From Alloprevotella sp. (GTDB lineage: Bacteria > Bacteroidota > Bacteroidia > Bacteroidales > Bacteroidaceae), in assembly GCA_017478625.1 (NCBI GenBank), contig JAFVDF010000009.1, forward strand, positions 62,001 to 126,000: a stretch of 64,000 nt of DNA. The letters are read 5' to 3'. Positions 45,703 through 55,262 of the stretch are shown one piece after another. The first letter of the stretch is position 1; each line of letters begins with the position of its first letter. The position numbers were made by a program, and so were the translations under genes. Below the pieces are notes generated by a model. It ran no database searches. It saw only the letters and a program-made list of their open reading frames with translations, and had not been told where the DNA came from.

Positions 45703-47238
45703 ATGAAATTGCACTTAAAGTTCATTTCAGCCCTCATCCTTATTGCGCTGAGTGGCATCTTTATGTATCAGGTCTATTGGCTGAGCAATCTGTTTCAGAC
45801 CACCCGCGCAGAGAAGTCAAAAGCCGTAGAAGAGGCCCTGCGCGTGGCTGACCTGCGCGAGTTGTTCCATCGTATTGACCAATATCGCCGTGATAAGAGT
45901 CTGAAGCACGGGCTCTTTACAGCCTCAGTAGGCTATCAACCCGAACATACCCATACGCAACACACTTTTTCCACGGAGACACGAGTAGATAGCAACAGGG
46001 CCTTAACTACCGGAACCGTAATTATGGCCGTAGATAAATATGAAATGGACTCCGACTCGGTTGCTATGAATCGTGCGCAATATGCGAGTGCTGAAAAGAT
46101 GACCGAAGAAGAATTTTCCGATAATCTGCTGGCAGAAGACGGCTTGCTAAAACTCGCAGCAGGCTTTCAGCAGAGCCTGCATATCGGAGTAGATGCGCTA
46201 TTGCCCGCTGATTTCAATTGGTTGGATAGTGTGCTGACTACAGAACTTCAGGCCATCGGACTGAGTGGCGAACATAAATTGCTGTATCTCCATCAGCCCC
46301 ATTTGCTTGACACACTCGTGGCCGACACGCTGGCTCGTCTCGTCACAAAAGCCTATCAAGCCAAACGTGACAATAATACATACCGCTATGCCTCCGATGT
46401 AAATGGTCAATACTATTACGAAATGTGTATAGAGAACGTGTCACGCGTCGTCGTCCGCCAGATGGCGGGAATCCTGGCCACCTCGTTATTGATTATTTTC
46501 ATATTGGCATTTGCTTTTTTCTACCTGCTGCGCACACTGCTGCACATGAAATCGCTCAAAGAAATAAGCGATGACTTCACTCACAATATTACACACGAAC
46601 TCAAGACGCCCCTTTCGGTGGCCTATGCCGCAAATGACGCCCTGCTTCATTATGGGGCTGATGCACCGGAAGAAGTTCGCCACCGCTACCTTACTATCAG
46701 CCGTGAGCAACTCCAGCATCTGAGTGCTTTAGTCGAGCAAATCCTCTCGATGAATCGGGAACATCGACAGACATTCTGCTTGCAACGCGAAGATGTAGCC
46801 ATGCGTCCGTTGCTGGAACATATCGTAGAGATACAGCAGATAAAGGCGCAGAAATCCTGTACTATTACGCTTGACGTCAGGCCCGAGACGTTGGTTGTCT
46901 GTGCAGACAGAACACACTTACAGAATATGGTAAACAATCTGGTGGATAATGCACTAAAATATTCAGGGCCATCTGTACAAATAGACATCGTCTGTACTGA
47001 AAAATACCTGCAGATCAGCGACAACGGCATCGGCATTGCCCGCTCACAACAGGCTATGGTCTTTGAAAAATTCTATCGCGTACCCACAGGGGATATTCAA
47101 AACGTTCGAGGCTACGGACTTGGACTTCACTATGTCCGTACAATAGTGCAACAACACGGCTGGCACATTACTGTGGATAGTGAACCCCACCACGGTAGCC
47201 GATTTACAATCTATTTTGATAAGGATGGAAAAGATTAA
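45703..47238 (+). CDS. Sensor histidine kinase
   Basis: 511 residues. One membrane helix at the N-terminus (about 8-28) and a second near 260-285 (ILATSLLIIFILAFAFFYLL) bound a periplasmic sensor of about 230 residues. The HisKA motif has His298 (NITHELKTPLS). The N box is NNLVDNALKYS, and G boxes are DNGIGIARS and GYGLGLHYV. It should autophosphorylate His298 and pass phosphate to the response regulator, whose gene overlaps its 3' end by 14 bases. The signal is unknown. Confidence 0.94.
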   Translation: MKLHLKFISALILIALSGIFMYQVYWLSNLFQTTRAEKSKAVEEALRVADLRELFHRIDQYRRDKSLKHGLFTASVGYQPEHTHTQHTFSTETRVDSNRALTTGTVIMAVDKYEMDSDSVAMNRAQYASAEKMTEEEFSDNLLAEDGLLKLAAGFQQSLHIGVDALLPADFNWLDSVLTTELQAIGLSGEHKLLYLHQPHLLDTLVADTLARLVTKAYQAKRDNNTYRYASDVNGQYYYEMCIENVSRVVVRQMAGILATSLLIIFILAFAFFYLLRTLLHMKSLKEISDDFTHNITHELKTPLSVAYAANDALLHYGADAPEEVRHRYLTISREQLQHLSALVEQILSMNREHRQTFCLQREDVAMRPLLEHIVEIQQIKAQKSCTITLDVRPETLVVCADRTHLQNMVNNLVDNALKYSGPSVQIDIVCTEKYLQISDNGIGIARSQQAMVFEKFYRVPTGDIQNVRGYGLGLHYVRTIVQQHGWHITVDSEPHHGSRFTIYFDKDGKD

Positions 47239-47950
47239 GTTACTCCTTGTAGAAGACGAATCCGATCTTGTACTTATACTCAAAGATACCCTGACGCAAG
47301 AAGGCTTCAGCGTCCGCACCGCCCATAATGGTGTGGACGGACTACGTCTGTTTCACGAAGAAACGCCCCAGGTGATAGTGGCCGATGTAATGATGCCCCA
47401 AATGGACGGCTTTGAAATGATACGCCGTATCAGGCTCGAAGATTCGCAAACGCCCGTGCTGTTTCTCACGGCACGTACGGCGGTAGATGACGTAGTAAGA
47501 GGATTCGAACTTGGAGCCAATGATTTTCTCCGCAAGCCCTTTGGCGTACGCGAACTCATAGTGCGAGTACGGGCCTTGGCAGGAAGAAAACAAACTTCCA
47601 TAAACGTATCGGCCGACAACTACCGCATAGGCTCCTATCAGTTTTATCCTACCACACAAGAACTCCGACATCTGCCCACGGGTCATACGGCCTTGCTCTC
47701 GTTTCGCGAATGTGCCATCCTACGCCACCTGTGTAGCCACCGGCGCGAAATAGTCAATATGCAAACGCTATTATTGGACGTATGGGGAGATGACAGTTTT
47801 TACAACCAAAAGTCGCTCCATGTTTTCATTACCAAGCTCCGCCACAAACTTTCCAAGGACCCGTCGGTGCGTATCATCAATGCCCGTGGTCTGGGGTATA
47901 AACTTTTAGACGAACACGACACACAGGACTCTTTTGGCAAAGAATCATAA
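47225..47950 (+). CDS. OmpR-family response regulator
   Basis: 241 residues from the ATG at 47225 (MEKIKLLLVEDESDLVL), overlapping the kinase gene by 14 bases; a longer frame from 47180 is rejected because the receiver domain begins at this Met. The receiver has Asp10-Glu-Asp of the acidic pocket region, phospho-acceptor Asp54 (VADVMMPQ) and KPFG. The C-terminal winged helix has RECAILRHLCSHRREIVNMQTLLLDVWGDDSFYNQKSLHVFITKLRHKLSKDPSVRIINARGLGY. Likely controls the divergent outer-membrane gene, which is inference from position. Confidence 0.94.
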   Translation: MEKIKLLLVEDESDLVLILKDTLTQEGFSVRTAHNGVDGLRLFHEETPQVIVADVMMPQMDGFEMIRRIRLEDSQTPVLFLTARTAVDDVVRGFELGANDFLRKPFGVRELIVRVRALAGRKQTSINVSADNYRIGSYQFYPTTQELRHLPTGHTALLSFRECAILRHLCSHRREIVNMQTLLLDVWGDDSFYNQKSLHVFITKLRHKLSKDPSVRIINARGLGYKLLDEHDTQDSFGKES

Positions 47951-47972
47951 ACTGAAAAAGCACGGAGAAACA

Positions 47973-49457
47973 CTATAATCCGACTACGACGGGCTCTGAC
48001 TCATGGCCGTAGCAGTCGTAAAAAGTAAGGGCATAGCGCGAATGGAGCAACGCAGGAAGCGCGGGAGTAAGTTTATAAGAAGAATCCTCTATCCTGCTGG
48101 CCACGAGCAAAGGCTCCCCCTCGCCTAAACGGTAGATATTTACACGTAGCGGACTCCCGTCAGAGGCATAGGCTTTGCGCCAGGAAAATTGCAGGCTCCA
48201 ATCAAGCCGTTCCACCTTTGCCTCGGGCTGTGGAAGAGGCTCTTTGAGCGGATGGCTGGACATAGACGGTGGAAGAATAGGCGAATTGCCATAAGTACGC
48301 CTGAAATAACTGTAGCAACCTTTGATATCGTCTAGCAGGAACCGGGTTCTGAACAGTGCAAAGCCACCAAGATGAAACTGGTCTATGACACTTGTCTGTC
48401 GTACATATACGCCCAACTGACGATTACCCTCGCGTGGATGCAGCTGATAGAGGCCCAAGCCTGGAGCTACCTGCTTCGCTCCTACACGCTCAGCCCAGTC
48501 GAACATAAAAGGGTAGAAATTGTCGCCGTCAAAGTACATCATCGGAAAAAGCTCGTCCATCCAGCCTTCCCGAACCCACTCCACCGGATCTTGACAGACT
48601 GCGGTGTAAGCGTTCCAGCCTTTCGAACTGAACCGAGCCACGTCGTCATATTTTCCTACGGGAGAGCAGGACATCCGAATATCCGGTCTTACCGCACGAA
48701 CAGCCTCTGCGATAGTGCGAACCACGCGCGACACGTTTTCCCGACGCCATTGTTTCAGCGGACGGCCCTGCCCATAGCGACGATACGTTGAACTGTCATC
48801 GAAACGTACTGCAGTTTCCGGATAGCGTATGTAGTCGAGATGCAGACCGTCCACATCGTAGCGTGATACGATTTCCGTACACAAATCGGAGAGGTATTTA
48901 GCCGTGCCAGGCTGTCCCGGATCCATAATGTACAGTTCTGTGCTCTTGTAGCATAGTTCGGGATGCTTACGCGGTAAAGCCTTTGTGCCCAGCGACTTCA
49001 TATCCGACAGACGGCATACAGGAAAGGCCACCACCCAAGCATGTATCTCCATGCCCCTCTGATGGGCCTCTTCCACAGCGTATGCAAGCGGATCGTACCC
49101 GGGATCTGCGCCCGACTTTCCGCCGAAGACATAATCAAAAGGTTCTAGCGCAGACCGATAGGCCACTGTGCCCCGCAGACGGGTCTGGAAAAGAATTGTG
49201 TTGATACCTGCGGCCTGCAGACGGTCAAATTGCGCGCGCAGACTGGCTTGCTGGCGCTCACGCGAAGCCTTGTTGGTGGCCGGTGCAACAGGCCAGTCCA
49301 GCCCTCCAAGCGTAGTAAACCAAACCGCACGATAGGCGCGCGGCCGTGGAAAGCCGAGCGAATCCGTGACGGATGCCGTCATGCCAGCCTGTGCCCTTAT
49401 GCTGAGGACAGACAACAGACAGAAAAGGAGAGAGAGCAGGCGACGGTTCATCGGCAT
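47973..49457 (-). CDS. Secreted GHL10-type glycoside hydrolase-like protein
   Basis: 494 residues with signal peptide (ends SIRAQ). The fold is the YngK-like GHL10 family (PF02638): YRAVWFTTLGGLDWP, INTILFQTRLRGTVAYRSALEPFDYVFGG, GMEIHAWVVAFPVC, VDGLHLDYIRYPET and RPDIRMSCSPVGKYDD. The C-terminal part is a beta-rich domain (from about 390). Related proteins are thought to act on peptidoglycan or other glycans; the activity is unproven. The start may be 49457 or 49451. It overlaps the end of the TPR gene (49448), so they are coupled. Confidence 0.88.
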   Translation of the reverse strand: MPMNRRLLSLLFCLLSVLSIRAQAGMTASVTDSLGFPRPRAYRAVWFTTLGGLDWPVAPATNKASRERQQASLRAQFDRLQAAGINTILFQTRLRGTVAYRSALEPFDYVFGGKSGADPGYDPLAYAVEEAHQRGMEIHAWVVAFPVCRLSDMKSLGTKALPRKHPELCYKSTELYIMDPGQPGTAKYLSDLCTEIVSRYDVDGLHLDYIRYPETAVRFDDSSTYRRYGQGRPLKQWRRENVSRVVRTIAEAVRAVRPDIRMSCSPVGKYDDVARFSSKGWNAYTAVCQDPVEWVREGWMDELFPMMYFDGDNFYPFMFDWAERVGAKQVAPGLGLYQLHPREGNRQLGVYVRQTSVIDQFHLGGFALFRTRFLLDDIKGCYSYFRRTYGNSPILPPSMSSHPLKEPLPQPEAKVERLDWSLQFSWRKAYASDGSPLRVNIYRLGEGEPLLVASRIEDSSYKLTPALPALLHSRYALTFYDCYGHESEPVVVGL

Positions 49458-50401
49458 TGCTGATATAATGATTGGAGGGAGGCCCGCGGGAGCCCGAGTG
49501 ATACGGCTTTATCCAAATCGCGCCTTGCGGCCGACTTTTCGCCTAACTGGATAAGCACCTCGGCCCTGCCTACGCGAAAGTCCGTATTATTGGGTTCAAG
49601 CAAGATCAGTTCGTCGTAGTCGGTTTGAGCTTGCTCCCACTTTTCGTCAGCCTTAAAAAGCATGGCGCGCATAGCGAGAGCCTGCACATCCTTCGGGTGT
49701 AGCGAAATAAATACCTCAAGCCGCTGATAAGCCTCTTGCGGCCGGCCGTCACGATACAAGCACATGGCCAACAGAATAGGGGCGTTTTCGTTTTGTGGAT
49801 CGAGTTCGATGACGCGACGCAGATCCTGACGCGCTTCATTGTAGTTGCGCAATTGTATCTTCGTGGCGGCTCGTAAGAACAAGGTGCGGGCACGGAAAGA
49901 GTCTGTCTGCTCAGCCTGTAGCAATACGTCGCAATCCTGCAAGGCGGCTCGCGCATTGCCAAAGCCCAGGTAAGCTGACGCACGGTCAAAGCGCACCGAC
50001 TCATCGGAGGGATGCGTACGCAAGACGGAGGTAAATTCTTCTATGGCTTCCTTATAGCGCTCCTGGCCCAGGGCTATCTGTCCGAGCGTGCGACGCACTA
50101 CAAAATTTCCCCGCGCATTGGGCCGGAGTTTCAGACAGTCACGCAAGAGCACCTCAGCCTGTTCGAGAGAGTCGGCATAGAGATAGTTGAACGCGCGCTT
50201 GAGGTTGTCTGCATAAAGAAGAGAGTCTTCGCGCAACGCATCGGGGTGTTTGTTCTCTACATCAAAGTCGTGCAGATTTTTCGAGCGCACTTTCACATTT
50301 CCCTTCTTCAAATCAATAATCGTCTGGCTTGTAGCAGGCAACAACGCCGTAAACAACAAGCACAGCAAGAGGAAACGAAGGGACAGGATAAACGTACGCA
50401 T
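49448..50401 (-). CDS. Secreted tetratricopeptide-repeat protein
   Basis: 317 residues from the ATG at 50399-50401 (MRTFILSLRFLLLCLLFTALLPATSQ, signal peptide). At least six TPR motifs run to the end (for example ALGQERYKEAIEEFTSVLRTHPSD, DPQNENAPILLAMCLYRDGRPQEAYQRLEVFI). Likely a periplasmic adaptor; partner unknown. The longer frame back to 50473 crosses the -7 box at 50410-50417 and is rejected. Its stop overlaps the start of the GHL10-type gene by 10 bases, indicating a shared job, possibly in envelope glycan turnover. Confidence 0.88.
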   Translation of the reverse strand: MRTFILSLRFLLLCLLFTALLPATSQTIIDLKKGNVKVRSKNLHDFDVENKHPDALREDSLLYADNLKRAFNYLYADSLEQAEVLLRDCLKLRPNARGNFVVRRTLGQIALGQERYKEAIEEFTSVLRTHPSDESVRFDRASAYLGFGNARAALQDCDVLLQAEQTDSFRARTLFLRAATKIQLRNYNEARQDLRRVIELDPQNENAPILLAMCLYRDGRPQEAYQRLEVFISLHPKDVQALAMRAMLFKADEKWEQAQTDYDELILLEPNNTDFRVGRAEVLIQLGEKSAARRDLDKAVSLGLPRASLQSLYQQCR

Positions 50402-50409
50402 AGATGGCA

Positions 50410-50417
50410 CAAAGGTA
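50410..50417 (-). promoter_or_regulatory. -7 box for TPR gene
   Basis: Minus strand TACCTTTG, a full match ending 8 bases before the ATG, so the leader would be only a few bases. Confidence 0.5.
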
Positions 50418-50510
50418 CAGCCAAAAAACCGTATGGAGTATCTTGAAAAGGTTAATGTTTCTAAAACACACACCTATACGCTCAAAAGATTACCCTATCC
50501 CATTCCAGCG

Positions 50511-50565
50511 TTCACAGTGTGAAATATGGAGTTCACACTGTGAAATGCGCGTTTCACACTGTGAA
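50511..50565. repeat. Three 13-bp palindromes at 21-bp spacing, locus 2
   Basis: Copies of TTCACA-S-TGTGAA (S is G, C, C) start at 50511, 50532 and 50553, again exactly 21 bp apart with 8-bp AT-initial spacers. The first spacer (ATATGGAG) resembles that of locus 1 (ATTCGGAG). The array is about 94 bp upstream of the TPR gene -7 box and about 124 bp upstream of the leuS -33 element. Confidence 0.9.
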
Positions 50566-50578
50566 CTTAAAAACGGGC

Positions 50579-50628
50579 TTATGCCACTCTCCGAAGCGCC
50601 TATGCCATTTTTATACCTCATAATGCGT
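50579..50628. repeat. Fragment of CATAATG-type palindromic element
   Basis: The stretch TATGCCATTTTTATACCTC and the CATAATGCG after it match the right end of copy A (18710-18737) at about 21 of 27 positions by hand. It lies right next to the triple palindrome. Confidence 0.5.
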
Positions 50629-50688
50629 CCGACGATAACCCTTACCGTCCTGAAAAATCCGATTATACCGCAAGAAAAAGCCTATGGC

Positions 50689-50719
50689 TTTGTGAATCCG
50701 TGCATTTATCGTAAATTCG
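50689..50719 (+). promoter_or_regulatory. Promoter of leuS operon
   Basis: TTTG at 50689-50692, 19-base spacer, TAAATTCG at 50712-50719; leuS ATG at 50742. Confidence 0.7.
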
Positions 50720-50741
50720 CGCAAAAGTATCGACTTACACT

Positions 50742-53579
50742 ATGGAATATAATTTTCAAGACATTGAACAGCGGTGGCGCACTTATTGGGCCACAAAAAA
50801 GACATACCACGTAGAGATTGATGAGAACAAGCCTAAGTTCTACGTGCTCAACATGTTTCCCTATCCCAGCGGAGCAGGCCTGCACGTAGGTCACCCCCTC
50901 GGATACATCGCATCGGATATCTACGCCCGCTACAAACGCCTTTGCGGCTACAACGTGCTTAACCCGATGGGCTACGATGCCTATGGACTTCCCGCAGAGC
51001 AATATGCTATTCAGACGGGCCAGCATCCCGCCATCACAACGGAGGAAAATATCGCTCACTATCGCGAGCAATTGGACAAAATAGGCTTTTCTTTCGATTG
51101 GGATCGCGAGGTAAGGACTTGCGATCCGGCTTATTATCACTGGACGCAATGGGCTTTCCTCAAAATGTACGGCTCTTTCTATTGCAACAAATGTCAGAAA
51201 GCGCAACCCATAACTCTTCTGGAAGAACATCTCCGCACATACGGAACGGAAGGCTTAGACGTGGCGCAGACGGAAGAACTCCATTTCTCGCCTGAATACT
51301 GGAACGGGCTGACAGAACAAGAGCGCCAGCAGACACTAATGAACTACAGACTTGCCTACTTAGGAGAGACTATGGTAAACTGGTGCGCTGAACTCGGCAC
51401 CGTATTGGCCAATGATGAAGTAGTGGACGGGCTGAGCGTCAGAGGCGGATTTCCAGTCGTACAAAAGAAGATGAAGCAGTGGTGCCTAAGGGTGTCGGCC
51501 TACGCACAGAGGTTGCTGGACGGTCTGGACCAGATAAACTGGAGCGAAAGCCTGAAGGAAACGCAGCGCAACTGGATTGGTCGCTCAGAGGGTACAGAGA
51601 TGAACTTCCGCACCAACAGTGCCACGCAGCCCGAAGTTACAATCTTCACGACGCGGGCAGATACCATCTTCGGAGTTACTTTTATGGTGCTGGCCCCAGA
51701 AAGTGAATATGTAAAGCCCCTTACGACTGAAGCACAGCGCGAGGCCGTAGAAAGATACGTGGAGGAAACGAAAAAACGCACCGAGCGCGAGCGCATAGCC
51801 GACCGTCGTGTCAGCGGAGTCTTTACCGGAAGTTATGCAGAAAACCCCTTTACGGGCGAACAGATTCCTATTTGGGTCAGCGACTACGTACTTTCCGGCT
51901 ACGGCACAGGAGCAATCATGGCCGTACCGGCTCACGACAGCCGAGACTATGCTTTTGCCCGCCATTTCAACCTGCCTATCCGTCCGCTCATAGAGGGCTG
52001 TGATGTCAGCGAAGAGAGCTTTGACGCCAAAGAAGGCATTGTCTGCAATTCTCCTGCCGAAGGTACAAGTGCGCTAAAGGGCTTTACACTGAACGGCCTA
52101 TCCGTCAAAGAAGCGATACAGACTACAAAAGAATTTGTAACGGCTAACGGACTGGGACGAGTAAAGACCAACTACAGACTCCGCGACGCTATCTTCTCCA
52201 GACAAAGATATTGGGGCGAACCATTCCCTATTTTCTATAAAGACGGCTTACCTCAACCCATACCCGAGGACTGTCTGCCCATAGAACTACCCGATGTCAG
52301 TGTATTCCTACCTACTCAGACGGGAGAACCGCCTTTGGGAAATGCCACAAAGTGGGCGTGGGACACTTGCAAGCGCGAAGTGGTTGAGAACACGCTCATA
52401 GACCACAAGACCGTATTCCCACTCGAACTCAGCACTATGCCGGGCTTCGCAGGCAGTAGCGCCTATTATCTGCGCTATATGGACTCGACGAACGCAACGG
52501 CACTGGTAGGCGAAAAAGCCAACCAATATTGGCGCAACGTGGACTTATATGTCGGCGGAAGCGAGCACGCTACCGGCCACCTTATCTACAGCCGGTTCTG
52601 GAATAAGTTCCTACACGATATCGGCATCAGTTGCGAGGAGGAGCCGTTCAAAAAACTCGTCAACCAGGGCATGATTCAGGGTAGGTCTAACTTCGTCTAT
52701 CGCGTCAAGGGGACACAGACTTACGTGAGCCTCGGGCTGAAAGATAAGTACGACGTAACACCCATTCACGTAGATGTAAACATCGTTGAAAACGACGTGC
52801 TGGACCTTGAGAAGTTCAAAGCGTGGCGTCCGGAGTACAAAGACGCAGAATTCATACTGGAAGATGGCAAATACATCTGCGGATGGGCTGTTGAAAAGAT
52901 GTCAAAATCTATGTTCAACGTAGTAAATCCCGACCACATAATCGAACGCTACGGCGCCGATACCCTGCGCATCTACGAAATGTTCCTCGGACCAATCAGC
53001 CAAAGCAAACCGTGGGACAGCAGTGGCATAGACGGATCGGCAAGGTTCTTGCGTAAATTTTGGAACCTCTTCTTCGACGGCGAGACGTTCTGCATAGATG
53101 ACAGCACGCCGACAGCAGAAAATCTGAAGTCGCTACACAAACTTATCAAGAAGATATCAGAGGACGTGGAAGACTTCTCGTTCAACACCAGTATTCCAGC
53201 CTTCATGATCGCCACGTCAGAACTCAGCGCGCAGAAGTGCCGGAGTCGGCAGATACTGGAAACAGCTGTAATCCTTATCGCACCCTACGCTCCTCATATT
53301 GCAGAAGAACTCTGGAGCCTCCTGGGACACGACACGACCGTCTTTGACGCCAACTGGCCTAAGTTTGAAGAAAAATACCTTGTCGAGTCCACCGTAACCA
53401 TGGCCGTATCGTTTAACGGAAAGACCCGCTACACCATTCAGGCCAGCGCAGACGCCAGCAACGAGGAGGTACAGCAACAAGCCCTTAATGATGCCAACGC
53501 GGCAAAGTACCTGGAAGGCCATCAAATAGTGAAAGTAATCGTCGTGCCTAAGCGCATCGTCAATATCGTCATCAAATAG
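50742..53579 (+). CDS. leuS: Leucyl-tRNA synthetase
   Basis: 945 residues. HIGH motif HVGH at 48-51 ([10 protein letters not shown]), an editing domain ([33 protein letters not shown]) in the middle, the zinc/insertion region, and KMSKS in [11 protein letters not shown]. The C-terminal anticodon and tail domains end [14 protein letters not shown] ([11 protein letters not shown]). It heads an operon with yitT (21 bases later), rdgB and the PorZ-like gene. Confidence 0.97.
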   Translation: MEYNFQDIEQRWRTYWATKKTYHVEIDENKPKFYVLNMFPYPSGAGLHVGHPLGYIASDIYARYKRLCGYNVLNPMGYDAYGLPAEQYAIQTGQHPAITTEENIAHYREQLDKIGFSFDWDREVRTCDPAYYHWTQWAFLKMYGSFYCNKCQKAQPITLLEEHLRTYGTEGLDVAQTEELHFSPEYWNGLTEQERQQTLMNYRLAYLGETMVNWCAELGTVLANDEVVDGLSVRGGFPVVQKKMKQWCLRVSAYAQRLLDGLDQINWSESLKETQRNWIGRSEGTEMNFRTNSATQPEVTIFTTRADTIFGVTFMVLAPESEYVKPLTTEAQREAVERYVEETKKRTERERIADRRVSGVFTGSYAENPFTGEQIPIWVSDYVLSGYGTGAIMAVPAHDSRDYAFARHFNLPIRPLIEGCDVSEESFDAKEGIVCNSPAEGTSALKGFTLNGLSVKEAIQTTKEFVTANGLGRVKTNYRLRDAIFSRQRYWGEPFPIFYKDGLPQPIPEDCLPIELPDVSVFLPTQTGEPPLGNATKWAWDTCKREVVENTLIDHKTVFPLELSTMPGFAGSSAYYLRYMDSTNATALVGEKANQYWRNVDLYVGGSEHATGHLIYSRFWNKFLHDIGISCEEEPFKKLVNQGMIQGRSNFVYRVKGTQTYVSLGLKDKYDVTPIHVDVNIVENDVLDLEKFKAWRPEYKDAEFILEDGKYICGWAVEKMSKSMFNVVNPDHIIERYGADTLRIYEMFLGPISQSKPWDSSGIDGSARFLRKFWNLFFDGETFCIDDSTPTAENLKSLHKLIKKISEDVEDFSFNTSIPAFMIATSELSAQKCRSRQILETAVILIAPYAPHIAEELWSLLGHDTTVFDANWPKFEEKYLVESTVTMAVSFNGKTRYTIQASADASNEEVQQQALNDANAAKYLEGHQIVKVIVVPKRIVNIVIK

Positions 53580-53600
53580 AAAAATTTCTCGGACCTGCCT

Positions 53601-54653
53601 ATGTGGACCACAAAGAAAGCACTTCAGGAAGCCAACGACTATTTTTTTATTACGCTCGGCTGTATCATCTACGCAATCGGCATAAACTGCTTCATGCTCC
53701 CCTATCAGATTACATCGGGCGGAGTGGCAGGTATCGGTGCTCTGGTTTTCTACGGCTTTGGCATACCGCAAGCCTACACCTACCTACTGATCAATCTGGT
53801 ACTGCTGATAGTGGCTATTAAGGAGTTGGGCTTTTCCTTCTCCATCAAGACGATCTTTGCCGTCTTTGTGCTGACATTTCTGCTTGAGTTTATTCGCGTC
53901 ATGCTAGTGGATTACGGCCACATGCACGCCGAAGAATTTGATATCATATATAACAATATGCCACAGATAGTCCACGGCGATGCATTTATGAGTACAATAC
54001 TCGGCTCTGCCTGTGCCGGCGTGGGACTGGGTATTGTTTTTCTGCACAACGGCAGTACAGGCGGTACAGACATCATTGCGGCCGTCATCAACAAGTATCG
54101 CGACGTGACATTAGGCCAGACTATTATGCTGACGGATATTATCATCGTCTCATGCAGTCTGCTTCTGCCCGGATACACTATTTCAAGAACACTCTACGGT
54201 TATACAACCCTGATAATTGTCAGTCTGTTGCTCGACTTCGTGGTAGATAGCGGCCGACAGTCGGTTCAATTTTTCATATTCTCCCAACGTTATGGAGACA
54301 TCGCTACTGCTATCAACAAGACAGGGCGAGGCGTGACCGTATTGAACGGAGAAGGGTGGTACACTCATAAGGAGACGCATGTATTGGTCGTGTTAGCCAA
54401 GAAGCGCGAAAGCACTAATCTGTTCAGAATCATACACAGCATTGACCCTAATGCTTTCGTGTCGCAGAGCAAAGTAATCGGCGTGTTCGGTTACGGCTTC
54501 GACCACATGAAAGTAAAGGACCACAGTTCAAAAAATCCTAAGATTTCGCCCAATTCACCCAAGCCACAAGATGACGCGCCTACGCTGACGCTCCCCGAAT
54601 GGGTGCCACAGGAGAATCCCAACATCCACTTTGATCATACGCCCAAGCCATGA
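53601..54653 (+). CDS. YitT family membrane protein
   Basis: 350 residues. Five to six membrane helices in residues 15-230 (PF02588; opening [32 protein letters not shown]) and the C-terminal DUF2179 domain (about 235-300; [29 protein letters not shown]). The last 45 residues are Pro/Asn/Lys-rich and look disordered, which is longer than usual for the family. Function of the family is unknown. It overlaps rdgB by 4 bases (ATGA). Confidence 0.9.
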   Translation: MWTTKKALQEANDYFFITLGCIIYAIGINCFMLPYQITSGGVAGIGALVFYGFGIPQAYTYLLINLVLLIVAIKELGFSFSIKTIFAVFVLTFLLEFIRVMLVDYGHMHAEEFDIIYNNMPQIVHGDAFMSTILGSACAGVGLGIVFLHNGSTGGTDIIAAVINKYRDVTLGQTIMLTDIIIVSCSLLLPGYTISRTLYGYTTLIIVSLLLDFVVDSGRQSVQFFIFSQRYGDIATAINKTGRGVTVLNGEGWYTHKETHVLVVLAKKRESTNLFRIIHSIDPNAFVSQSKVIGVFGYGFDHMKVKDHSSKNPKISPNSPKPQDDAPTLTLPEWVPQENPNIHFDHTPKP

Positions 54654-55249
54654 AAAAATTAGTCGTTGCTACGCATAATGCCCATAAACTGGACGAAATA
54701 CGCCATATGCTGGGCGACAGACTGGAAGTTCTCAGCCTGACGGATCTTGGATGTTCGGAAGAAATTCCCGAAACTGCCGACACACTGGAGGGCAATGCGC
54801 TACAGAAAGCCCGCTATGTGTACGAAAAGTACGGTTGCGACTGCTTCGCCGACGATTCCGGACTAGAAGTGGAAGCCCTGAACGGACAACCCGGCGTTCA
54901 CACAGCCCGATTTGCCCCTCCTTCAGAAAATCAGGCCGAAGCTAACACTCAGAAACTCCTCAGTGTCCTCCGAGAGGAGCCAAACAGACGGGCACGCTTC
55001 CGTACAATTATCGCACTGCTCGAAGGAGGCGTCCCTCATCTCTTTGAAGGAATCGTAGAAGGTACTATTGCTACCGAAAAACGCGGACTGGGCGGCTTCG
55101 GCTATGATCCGGTATTTATCCCAAAAGGAGAAACGCTCACATTTGCAGAACTTGGCAGTGACTACAAAAATCAAATCAGCCATCGCGCCAATGCTGTAAA
55201 AAAACTCTACGAATACTTATCTTTGCAACTTACTGAAACACAATCATAA
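54650..55249 (+). CDS. rdgB: Non-canonical purine NTP pyrophosphatase (RdgB/HAM1)
   Basis: 199 residues. Hydrolyses ITP, dITP and XTP to monophosphates, keeping deaminated bases out of nucleic acids. N-terminal [13 protein letters not shown] is the substrate loop, [22 protein letters not shown] holds the metal and catalytic acid residues, [11 protein letters not shown] and SHRANAV complete the site. Translationally coupled to yitT and 13 bases before the PorZ-like gene. Confidence 0.96.
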   Translation: MKKLVVATHNAHKLDEIRHMLGDRLEVLSLTDLGCSEEIPETADTLEGNALQKARYVYEKYGCDCFADDSGLEVEALNGQPGVHTARFAPPSENQAEANTQKLLSVLREEPNRRARFRTIIALLEGGVPHLFEGIVEGTIATEKRGLGGFGYDPVFIPKGETLTFAELGSDYKNQISHRANAVKKLYEYLSLQLTETQS

Positions 55250-55262
55250 AAATATCAGATTT

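Noticed and set aside
50566..50741. T-box leader for leuS
   Set aside because: No T-box sequence or specifier loop was found, and the leuS promoter leaves a leader of only about 20 bases.
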